A stretch of 64,000 bases of DNA, taken from NCBI RefSeq assembly GCF_003112675.1, contig NZ_BFAY01000011.1, positions 744,001-808,000 on the forward strand, read 5' to 3'. Of this stretch, positions 56,644 through 64,000 are shown piece after piece (position 1 is the first letter of the stretch; every line of letters starts with the position of its first letter). The DNA comes from Leptospira johnsonii. GTDB taxonomy: Bacteria; Spirochaetota; Leptospiria; Leptospirales; Leptospiraceae. The position numbers and the translations under genes are program-made. The notes under the pieces are model-generated. The model was not told the origin of the DNA and made no database searches. It saw nothing but the letters and a program-made list of their open reading frames with translations.

Positions 56644-59600
56644 GTCCCTTGTTATGGAAGACTTCGCCCACCTTCATCTCCACACAACCTACTCCATGCT
56701 GGATGGGGCGATCCGTATCAAAGAGCTAATGCAGCACGTTAAGGAGCTAGGAATGAGCTCCGTGGCAATGACAGACCATGGAAACATGTTCGGCGCCATA
56801 GAATTTTACAACGAAGCGGTCAAAGCCGGGGTTAAACCCATTATAGGCTGCGAATTTTACGTTTCTCCCAACAGAAAAGCAGAAACAGAAGAATTTAAGA
56901 TCGCTGACGGAAACGCATACCATCTCATTCTTCTCGCTAAAAACGAAGTAGGTTATAAAAATCTAATAAAGCTTGCGAGTAAATCTTATACCGAAGGTTT
57001 TTACAAGAAGGCAAGGATCGATTATGATCTTTTGGACCGAAACAGCGAAGGTCTAATCTGTCTTACAGCTTGTCTCGCGGGAGAAGTGAACCGCAAAATT
57101 TTAGAAGGTAAGGCTCCGGAGTCCTTTCAACTCGCAGGTAAACTAAACGAAATTTTTAAGAAAGAAGACTTCTATCTTGAGATCCAAAACCACGGAATTC
57201 CGGAACAAGATATTGTTGCAAAAGGTGTTTACGATCTCGCTCAAAAAACCGGGATCAAACTAGTAGTCACGAACGATTCTCACTTCTTAAAAAAAGACGA
57301 TAAGGAAGCCCAGGATATTCTTCTTCGTATCGGAATGAGAAAGACGATCGAAGACGAGATGGAGTTCGGATTCAACCAACACTTCTACGTAAAAAGCCCT
57401 GCAGAAATGAAAGGGCTCTTTCCGGAACTCCCGCAGGCATTTTATTCTACATTAGAAGTTCGTGATAAAGTAGATCTTAAATTAAAATTCGGCAATTATC
57501 TTCTACCTGAGTTTACGGTTCCGGACGGTTTCGACGAATACGGTTTTATGGAAAAACTGGTTTGGGAAGGAATTCGCCAACGTTATCCTCAGATTACTAC
57601 CGAGATCAAAGAGAGGGTAGAATTCGAACTAAACACCATCAAGGACATGCACTTCGCAGGTTATTTCTTGATCGTTCAGGATTATATCAACTTCGCCAAA
57701 AAAACCGGGATCCCTGTAGGTCCGGGAAGGGGATCTGCAGCAGGTTCCATCGTGGCTTATGCACTTGGAATTACGAACGTAGAACCTTTACAATTTAATC
57801 TACTCTTCGAAAGATTTTTAAATCCTGACAGAAAGGACATGCCGGATATTGATACAGACTTCTGCGTAGAACGCCGAGAAGAAGTAATCAATTATATCCG
57901 CCAAAAATACGGAGAAGATCGAGTCGGTCAGATCATCACATTTGGATCTTTAGGTGCAAAGGCAGCTCTCAAAGACGTTGCCAGAGTGATGAATCTTCCT
58001 TACGAAGAATCCAATCGACTCACAAGTTATTGTCCTAGCAAACCTGGTATCACTATCGACGAAGCTTTGGCTATGTCGGGAGACTTGAAACAAGCCAGCG
58101 AAAAGGACGACTTAAACAAAAAGATATTCGCGATCGCAAAACGTTTAGAGGGAAACCATAGACAACCGGGACGCCATGCAGCGGGAGTAGTGATCTCTCC
58201 TTTTCCTTTGGAAGATGTGGTCCCTCTTTCCACAGTTGCGGAGAAGGACAGACCAGGCTTTCGTTCCATCGTAACTCAGTACGAAAAAAACAATTTGGAA
58301 TCCGTCGGTCTGATCAAGATGGATATCCTTGGTCTCAAAAACTTAACGACCCTAAACTACGCGATCAAGCTCGTTAGAGAAAGAAGAGGGATCGAATTAG
58401 ATTTAGATAAAATCCCTCTGGATAATGCGAACACCTATGCATTATTAAGAAAAGCGAATACACTCGGGATCTTCCAGTTAGAATCCACCGGTATTACTGA
58501 CCTTGTTGCACGAAGCCAGGTCTCTAACTTTGACGAGATCGTAGCCTTGATCGCACTTTATCGTCCTGGTCCGATGGAATCAGGGATGTTAGAGGAATAC
58601 TTGGAACGTAAGAGCGGCAAGAAGCCGGTCACCTATCCGCATTCTTCTTGCGAAGTTATCTTAAAGGAAACATTCGGACTCACCGTTTACCAAGAGCAGG
58701 TGATGAGTATCTCCAGAGTTGTGGGCGGATACACCATGGGCGAATCGGACATGCTCCGAAAGGCTATGGCCAAAAAGAAAAAAGAACTTATGGATCCGTT
58801 GCGGATCAAGTTTATCGAGGGTGCTCAAAAGCAAGGCCACGCAAAAAAATTTGCAGAAGAACTTTTCGATCAGTTGGAAAAATTCGGAGGATACGGATTC
58901 AACAAGTCCCACTCCGTGGCATACGCGTTAGTCACCTACCAAACCGCTTACATGAAGGCAAACTATCCGACCGAGTATATGGCTGCATTGCTTGCCGGAG
59001 ATCATTCCAAAACTACAGATATTGTAAAATATATAAACAACGCCCGCGAAATGGGAATCAACGTTTTGACCCCGGATGTAAACGAGTCCGACGTATCCTT
59101 CTCCGTAATCGATGACCATACGATTCGATTCGGGATCTCCGCAATGAAAGGTGTAGGAGAAGGCGCGGCAGAAAATATCATCCAAGCCAGAAAGAACCTC
59201 GGAGGTTTCAAAGAAGTCACCGAGTTCATGACCAATATAGATACTCGAGTATTGAATAAAAAGATACTAGAAGCATTGGTACAAGGCGGTGCCTTAGATT
59301 CTTTCGGCTACACTCGAAAATGCCTCTTCGAGTCCATGGACAGTCTGGTTTCCTTCGCGCAAAAAGAACAGGAAAGATCGAGAGAAGGCCAGTTCTCTCT
59401 TTTCGGAGACAGTGGACTCAACTACGAATTAAAACTTCCGAAAGACGCAGATGAATGGGAAATGGAAGATAAGCTCAGAAGAGAAAAATCCATCACAGGT
59501 ATCTACCTTTCCGGGCATCCTTTGGACAAATACCAAGGCCATTTAAAAAGCCTGAACTCGATCCCAATCGAAACCTTGGACAATATCAAAGCAGGTAACA

Positions 59601-60175
59601 AGGTAGAAGTAGTAGGAATTCTTACTTCTTTAAAGATCAAGTTTACTAAGAAAAAAGAAGAATTCGTAAACTTCAAATTAGAAGACCGCACAGGCGAAAT
59701 AGAATGTGTGGCCTTTCCTAAAGTGTATCAAAGATTCAAAGAGCTCATAAAAGAAGACCAGGCAGTATTTCTAAAAGGAGATCTGGACAGGATCGAAGCT
59801 GGAGAATCCGAACTCAGAGGTCAGATCAAAGTAAACAGCTTCGAGATCTTGAACGACGCCACCATCGAAGATAAGATGGAAAAAGCGCTTCATATCAAGT
59901 TGGGAGACCGTCATCGAAAAATGCCGGATATCATCGGCCAACTGCATACCTTGCTTGCTGCTTACCAAGGAAATTCCCAAGTATATTTCCATCTAATCTC
60001 CGGAGACGAAGAGAAGAAGGTAATCCGCGCTCATAATCATTACTCCGTACAACCAAATCCTGAGTTGATGAATCGATTGGTTACCTTACTGGGAGAAGAA
60101 ACTGTATACGAAAGTTTCGGAGACAGTATCAGAGTTTATGGAACGAACGGGACCAAACAAGCGGTTAAGATGTAA
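56642..60175 (+). CDS. dnaE: DNA polymerase III subunit alpha DnaE
   Basis: 1177 residues from the first ATG, or 1173 from the ATG at 56654, which fits the family start ([18 protein letters not shown]) and the promoter better. PHP domain at the N-terminus ([17 protein letters not shown]). Palm-domain motifs [17 protein letters not shown] and the catalytic aspartates in [10 protein letters not shown]. Finger region [14 protein letters not shown], helix-hairpin-helix and a C-terminal OB-fold ([16 protein letters not shown]). It is the replicative polymerase. No Shine-Dalgarno sequence for either ATG. Confidence 0.97.
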   Translation: MSLVMEDFAHLHLHTTYSMLDGAIRIKELMQHVKELGMSSVAMTDHGNMFGAIEFYNEAVKAGVKPIIGCEFYVSPNRKAETEEFKIADGNAYHLILLAKNEVGYKNLIKLASKSYTEGFYKKARIDYDLLDRNSEGLICLTACLAGEVNRKILEGKAPESFQLAGKLNEIFKKEDFYLEIQNHGIPEQDIVAKGVYDLAQKTGIKLVVTNDSHFLKKDDKEAQDILLRIGMRKTIEDEMEFGFNQHFYVKSPAEMKGLFPELPQAFYSTLEVRDKVDLKLKFGNYLLPEFTVPDGFDEYGFMEKLVWEGIRQRYPQITTEIKERVEFELNTIKDMHFAGYFLIVQDYINFAKKTGIPVGPGRGSAAGSIVAYALGITNVEPLQFNLLFERFLNPDRKDMPDIDTDFCVERREEVINYIRQKYGEDRVGQIITFGSLGAKAALKDVARVMNLPYEESNRLTSYCPSKPGITIDEALAMSGDLKQASEKDDLNKKIFAIAKRLEGNHRQPGRHAAGVVISPFPLEDVVPLSTVAEKDRPGFRSIVTQYEKNNLESVGLIKMDILGLKNLTTLNYAIKLVRERRGIELDLDKIPLDNANTYALLRKANTLGIFQLESTGITDLVARSQVSNFDEIVALIALYRPGPMESGMLEEYLERKSGKKPVTYPHSSCEVILKETFGLTVYQEQVMSISRVVGGYTMGESDMLRKAMAKKKKELMDPLRIKFIEGAQKQGHAKKFAEELFDQLEKFGGYGFNKSHSVAYALVTYQTAYMKANYPTEYMAALLAGDHSKTTDIVKYINNAREMGINVLTPDVNESDVSFSVIDDHTIRFGISAMKGVGEGAAENIIQARKNLGGFKEVTEFMTNIDTRVLNKKILEALVQGGALDSFGYTRKCLFESMDSLVSFAQKEQERSREGQFSLFGDSGLNYELKLPKDADEWEMEDKLRREKSITGIYLSGHPLDKYQGHLKSLNSIPIETLDNIKAGNKVEVVGILTSLKIKFTKKKEEFVNFKLEDRTGEIECVAFPKVYQRFKELIKEDQAVFLKGDLDRIEAGESELRGQIKVNSFEILNDATIEDKMEKALHIKLGDRHRKMPDIIGQLHTLLAAYQGNSQVYFHLISGDEEKKVIRAHNHYSVQPNPELMNRLVTLLGEETVYESFGDSIRVYGTNGTKQAVKM

Positions 60176-60224
60176 ATTCTATCACCGGATCAGTTCTGAA
60201 GATAGGAAAAATAGAATTTAAAGT

Positions 60225-61289
60225 TTATCTTTTTAAAGTTACCAAACTAGCCGAAACTTTTCCAACACCGCTCGGATCCACTTTTAGATCTCCGCCAGAA
60301 TGGCTTAAAAGATCTCTTGAAAAACGACTCCAATCCCCTTCGGTCAAACTTGCACCTTCCACTTGTAATTCTAAAGTTTTAACAGTAGGATTTCTAAAAC
60401 TAATCTTCAGATCTTCCACATGATTCGTAACAGATTCCGAAGTTGCGGATACTATCTCTCCCAAAACTAAAAGAAGAAGGTTCGCTTCTTTCACATCCAG
60501 CTGATAATGTTTTGCGAGCGGATCCAAATTCGGAAGAGCCTTGTATTTAGAAACGATACGATTTAGATAATTTTCGATAACTTCTCCGATAGAAACACTT
60601 TGTATATGTTCCGCATCTTGAGCGATTGTATGAACTGAAGCAAGAGCCAATATTCTTCTTTCTAAGATCTGCAAAACGTTTCTAGTTTCCATGGAACGTT
60701 CCGAATCTTTCAAAAAAGAAACCATCTCCAAGATCACTTGCATATTATTTCTGACCCTATGAGAAAGTTCTTTCAAAAGAACATCCTTATCCAAGATCAA
60801 TTTATCCAAATTCGCACCTATCAAAATAGCGAATAACGTAAGAACGCAAAGAGATGCGATTGAATCCGTATAAATTTCACTACCGTTAGATCCGATCGGA
60901 ATTCCTGTCTTCCAGAACAAAAGACCTAAACAATAAAGCATGGCAAGTACAGCCATCTTACGATTAAAAAAGTAAAGTTGGAAAAAAACTAGAACTGGAA
61001 ACCAAACCGCGGCATTCTTAACGCCGGGACCATAAACAACCCCAAGACCCAAAGCTAAAGTGAACAAAAAGGAAGAAAGATAAACAGTTTCTTTGTATCT
61101 GGACTTATATAGTAAAAAACAACAAAGGATAGAAGTGATCCCAGCAACGGTGTATCCAGGCCTGAATGTATGATTGCCGGTTAAATTCTCGAAGCCCAAG
61201 ATCCCTGCGGACATCAAGCCTACGACTATCGCGATCCCTAAAAGGAATTTTTTACGAGGTAAACCTGGGATATCTACAATTTCAAACAT
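60225..61289 (-). CDS. Membrane sensor with HisKA_2 domain and degenerate ATPase region
   Basis: 354 residues. Seven or so membrane helices (16-160), then ELSHRVRNNMQVI, the HisKA_2 motif with phospho-acceptor His177. The C-terminal region aligns in place with an HATPase domain, but the N-box (LVLGEIVSATSESV where family has NELVTNALKH) and the G1 box (VEGAS for DxGxG) are lost, and no G2 glycine loop is visible. So ATP binding is doubtful; it may accept phosphate from another kinase or act as a regulator. Stands alone, with no response regulator adjacent. Confidence 0.8.
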   Translation of the reverse strand: MFEIVDIPGLPRKKFLLGIAIVVGLMSAGILGFENLTGNHTFRPGYTVAGITSILCCFLLYKSRYKETVYLSSFLFTLALGLGVVYGPGVKNAAVWFPVLVFFQLYFFNRKMAVLAMLYCLGLLFWKTGIPIGSNGSEIYTDSIASLCVLTLFAILIGANLDKLILDKDVLLKELSHRVRNNMQVILEMVSFLKDSERSMETRNVLQILERRILALASVHTIAQDAEHIQSVSIGEVIENYLNRIVSKYKALPNLDPLAKHYQLDVKEANLLLLVLGEIVSATSESVTNHVEDLKISFRNPTVKTLELQVEGASLTEGDWSRFSRDLLSHSGGDLKVDPSGVGKVSASLVTLKR

Positions 61290-61339
61290 AAGGGCACCCT
61301 ATTTTCCGAAAGACCGGAATAGATGACCATATTGGACGA

Positions 61340-62248
61340 TTAACGGATGCGACTTACGTAGAAAGTGAATGTTTTTTCGGTAAGGTTTTGGCGAAAATCC
61401 CAGGCTATAACCTTGATCACATTCTCCCCATTACGAAAATCCAAATTACCTACCAAATATTGGTCCTTGAAATAAAGATCCGAAAATGGGAAACCTTCTG
61501 CGTTTTTCCATTCTCCTTTTTCGTAATGTAGATTGGAGAAGCTTGCTTTCTTCAATAATTGCCCGTTCAAGGAAACCTGGATCTGAGAAACACCTCTTCT
61601 TTGACCCGATTTTTTCCCCGCATCTTGGATTCCGACAGTCACCGGGAAAGCTCTAGAGATATTGATATTGTCCCCGTCATTTACCTGACTGTATTTGTAC
61701 TCGTCCTGATGTATGAGCAAATTTCCGATCACAGGGGGGGTCTCATCTTCTACGATAGGCAAAACCTTCATAGGATCTTGGATGGTTTTTCCGAAGTCTT
61801 TTAATAAAACGAAATGTAGGTGGGCACCGCTAGAGTGACCAGTGTTTCCGGTATATGCGATCTTTTCTCCCCCGGCAACTAGACGTTCTTCTAAAAGTCC
61901 TGGGAGGCGGCCGTCTTTCAAATGGTAATAGGAAGAATACGTCCCATTTCCGTGATCAAGCCAAACAGAGTTTCCGGTCCCGAATTCTTCCCCGAATGGG
62001 TCGTCTTCGCCAAACCGCGAATAAAGGATCTTGCCCTCTGCCATCGCCAAAACCGGTTCTCCCGTAGAAGCGATGTCCATTCCGTTATGAAAATGGTCCC
62101 CCCGGGATTCTCCGAACACAGAGGTAACCTTATTCTCGATTCCGTCGGTTTTCACCGGGAAAAGAAAATTTATTACTTTATCGTTTTGCGCAAAGGTGCT
62201 TAGATGGAACGCGGCCAAGATAATTCCGAGGGATATACTACGTCTCAT
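61340..62248 (-). CDS. Exported M23 family metallopeptidase
   Basis: 302 residues from the ATG at 62248; longer in-frame extensions would overlap the divergent sigma gene. Signal peptide [20 protein letters not shown]. The LytM zinc site is intact: HNGMD (His, Asp) and HLH in [12 protein letters not shown]-terminal beta-rich domain (about 190-300) follows. It probably cleaves peptidoglycan peptides. The divergent sigma gene starts 34 bp away. Confidence 0.92.
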   Translation of the reverse strand: MRRSISLGIILAAFHLSTFAQNDKVINFLFPVKTDGIENKVTSVFGESRGDHFHNGMDIASTGEPVLAMAEGKILYSRFGEDDPFGEEFGTGNSVWLDHGNGTYSSYYHLKDGRLPGLLEERLVAGGEKIAYTGNTGHSSGAHLHFVLLKDFGKTIQDPMKVLPIVEDETPPVIGNLLIHQDEYKYSQVNDGDNINISRAFPVTVGIQDAGKKSGQRRGVSQIQVSLNGQLLKKASFSNLHYEKGEWKNAEGFPFSDLYFKDQYLVGNLDFRNGENVIKVIAWDFRQNLTEKTFTFYVSRIR

Positions 62249-62282
62249 ATCGTTGGCTCTCAGGTGCAAGGTTACATAAAGA

Positions 62283-63188
62283 ATGAATTTGTCAAAGGAT
62301 AAAACCCTCGACCTAGTTACCCGTTGCGGGGAAGGAGACGAGGCCGCTCTCAAGTTATTCTTCGAGTCCTATTCCGAAGATATTTACAATTTTCCGATGA
62401 AGATCTTTCACCTCAGTGAAGATGATGCCGGAGACTTCTTCTTATACGCGTTCGAAAGACTGAAAACCGGAGCTAGATTTTCCAGCTTCAAAGGTAAATC
62501 AAGTTTTAGAACATGGTTCTATTCAGTTCTACGTAATATGCTCATCGATTGGCAAAGAACCAAAAGAGAGCTGAAGATGACCAACCTTGGAAAGATCAAC
62601 AAGGAAGGAAAAGAATACGCCACCATCGAGGACGAACCGGATCTTCGCCCTGATTTAGTAGAAGAGGCCCAAGAGCTAACTAAACATTTCCACCAGGTCT
62701 TGGGTGAAATAGGCGTAGAGAAGAGAGTTATTTTCAAACTTTCTTATATATACTACCTCAACCTAGATGAGGAAGAGATCCAATTCCTGCTCGAAAAAAC
62801 GAATCTGAGCGTAGACGATATAAAAAAGAAAATTTTAGGGCTTCGCTCCGAACTTTCCAAGCGGGAAGAAGAGAATATCCGTATGGAAGACAAGATTACG
62901 TCTCTATATTTAAATATTCTGGAGCTGAAAGAAAAGCAGACTGTAACTGTTAAGAAAGCTCCCTTACTCCCTCAAGAAGTAGATAAAACTTCCCAAGCGT
63001 TAAAGAAGAAATATGAACAACGGAAAAAACTCTTAGAAAAGCGCAAAAAAGGCCATTTCCTGGCAAGGACCCCGTACAGAGAGGTTGCTGACCTTTTAGG
63101 GATAACCGAGGGAAATGTTAGCGTTACATTACTCAGATTGATCGAAAAAATACAAAAAAAACTCAAATTTTCGGAATTGTCTGAGTAG
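62283..63188 (+). CDS. Sigma-70 family (ECF-like) factor with extended region-4 linker
   Basis: 301 residues, about 120 more than a typical ECF sigma. Region 2 is at residues 10-92 ([20 protein letters not shown] matches region 2.3-2.4). A region-4-like part starts at 139-189 with [18 protein letters not shown] Lys/Glu-rich, predicted coiled-coil segment (190-262) precedes a second helix-turn-helix [20 protein letters not shown] (265-285) that looks like the real -35 recognition helix. The next gene starts about 40 bp downstream on the same strand. Confidence 0.82.
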   Translation: MNLSKDKTLDLVTRCGEGDEAALKLFFESYSEDIYNFPMKIFHLSEDDAGDFFLYAFERLKTGARFSSFKGKSSFRTWFYSVLRNMLIDWQRTKRELKMTNLGKINKEGKEYATIEDEPDLRPDLVEEAQELTKHFHQVLGEIGVEKRVIFKLSYIYYLNLDEEEIQFLLEKTNLSVDDIKKKILGLRSELSKREEENIRMEDKITSLYLNILELKEKQTVTVKKAPLLPQEVDKTSQALKKKYEQRKKLLEKRKKGHFLARTPYREVADLLGITEGNVSVTLLRLIEKIQKKLKFSELSE

Positions 63189-63227
63189 AAAGAATCGTCT
63201 TAAAACCTATTGGAGAATCTTACTCAA

Positions 63228-63968
63228 ATGGAATCCAACCGCGAAAACCCGGTGTCAGAAATCATCCAGTCACTATTCGAAGGGAAACCTGAAATACTGA
63301 CTAAACTAGAAAAAGACACCGAATTACAAAATGAACTTATTAGAATGGAAGAAGCACTCCAGGCTACCCTAAAAGCTGCCGGTGAGTCCTACTTCGATTC
63401 AGCTTCACGTACACATTCTTTCCACTCCTTCCAGGAGGATCTGGATCTGAATAAGGCCGAACTAAACGAAGGCTGGCAGGCTAAACCTTTTCCTGAATAT
63501 CTGAAAAGATATGTTGAAATGGAATTAGCCCGTAAGGCACAAGGAAAAGAATCCATCGTCGTTAAATTAGGAAAGTCCGGAGCACAACTTTTCGGAAGCC
63601 TGATCGAAACTCTTCAAATCAACACTCGTGTAGATTACGCACCTGCTATGCGTTCCGCAGTAGCAAAATCGCCTTCTTCTTCCGAGTTTATCGTATTTGA
63701 AGAAAAAATGGATAAGGACTGCAAGTTCACTTATCAAGTCGTACAAGAAACCGACGAAACCGCTTACTTAAGTGTCAAAATCGAATGTCCAAGACCGGAA
63801 GATTTCCAAAGAGTAAATCTTTCTAAGGACGGAAGATTCATTCTTTCCAACCAATTCAACTCCGAAGGGATCACTAATTTCTCCGGACTGAGAGAAGGAA
63901 AGTACACAGTAGAGTTTCAGGGAAAAGACTTGTCTAAATCCATAGATCTCTTTATCCTTTTGGATTAA
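63228..63968 (+). CDS. Unknown protein downstream of the sigma factor
   Basis: 246 residues from the ATG at 63228, with GGAGA 12 bp upstream; a TTG at 63210 is possible. No membrane helix and no zinc-binding anti-sigma motif (HxxxCxxC). The N-terminal 50 residues are acidic and helical ([20 protein letters not shown]), as in some anti-sigma N-termini. The rest is mixed with beta-rich ends ([20 protein letters not shown]). It could be a regulator of the upstream sigma factor, judged by position only. Confidence 0.65.
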   Translation: MESNRENPVSEIIQSLFEGKPEILTKLEKDTELQNELIRMEEALQATLKAAGESYFDSASRTHSFHSFQEDLDLNKAELNEGWQAKPFPEYLKRYVEMELARKAQGKESIVVKLGKSGAQLFGSLIETLQINTRVDYAPAMRSAVAKSPSSSEFIVFEEKMDKDCKFTYQVVQETDETAYLSVKIECPRPEDFQRVNLSKDGRFILSNQFNSEGITNFSGLREGKYTVEFQGKDLSKSIDLFILLD

Positions 63969-64000
63969 GAGCGTTGTAACCAGTTTCCTTCCTGACTCTT

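Noticed and set aside
1..64000. tRNA, rRNA, CRISPR arrays, insertion sequences, prophage
   Set aside because: I looked through the intergenic spaces and gene order and found no cloverleaf, repeat array, transposase or phage gene.

Overview
The window looks like chromosomal DNA of a spirochaete of the genus Leptospira. The evidence is a DUF1564-type gene (a family I know only from Leptospira), a homologue of the spirochaetal P83/100 antigen, a flgB-flgC-fliE flagellar cluster, many TPR proteins and lipoproteins without named relatives, and AraC regulators with a membrane-sensor N-terminus. Base composition by eye is in the low to mid 40s % GC. No rRNA, tRNA, CRISPR array, insertion sequence or prophage was seen. 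Genes are tightly packed on both strands, with many 4-nt ATGA overlaps and convergent genes whose ends touch or overlap. I cannot tell from this window which Leptospira clade it is.

Layout. 1-2.6 kb: end of an unknown gene, a membrane protein, two tandem cyclic-nucleotide-binding proteins and DUF1564. 2.7-8.6 kb: msrA, a large PAS sensor kinase, a CarF/TMEM189-type plasmanyl-lipid desaturase homologue and two lipoprotein alpha/beta hydrolases. 8.6-14.4 kb: M48 protease, DUF898 protein, family-4 uracil-DNA glycosylase, CDF zinc/cation exporter, chemotaxis receptor. 14.4-18.3 kb: a short-ORF plus hairpin leader, queD-queC (queuosine), pntA2-pntB (transhydrogenase), DUF454. 18.3-23.3 kb: TPR protein, lipoprotein, STAS protein, flgB-flgC-fliE, AraC regulator, DUF4345. 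23.3-29.3 kb: P83/100 homologue, serC, a secreted protein, rpiB and a LamG/FN3-like exported protein. 29.2-33.7 kb: a minus-strand operon of two sensor-like membrane proteins, a TPR protein and a PIN/RHH toxin-antitoxin-like pair. 33.8-41 kb: alkaline-phosphatase-superfamily enzyme, TPR and FN3/TPR proteins, methyltransferase, mtaB. 41-46.7 kb: a minus-strand operon lolC/E-lolD-(McsA/McsB-like fusion)-clpC preceded by a full-consensus promoter. 46.7-51.3 kb: unknown membrane proteins and an orphan ParA operon. 51.4-56.3 kb: gatB, an efflux-type MFP/permease/ATPase operon with a palindrome inside its promoter, and a GNAT acetyltransferase. 56.6-64 kb: dnaE, a sensor kinase with a degenerate ATPase domain, an M23 peptidase, and an unusual sigma-70-family factor with a downstream partner gene.

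The most interesting items are the single-gene McsA-zinc-finger/McsB-kinase-like protein beside clpC, which suggests a reduced protein-arginine-phosphorylation or adaptor system in a spirochaete; the CarF/PEDS1-like desaturase, which suggests vinyl-ether lipid chemistry; the operator-like palindrome in the efflux promoter; the toxin-antitoxin pair translationally coupled to a sensory operon; and the structured leader with a 49-residue ORF before queD. All family names come from motif recognition by eye; no database search was run.
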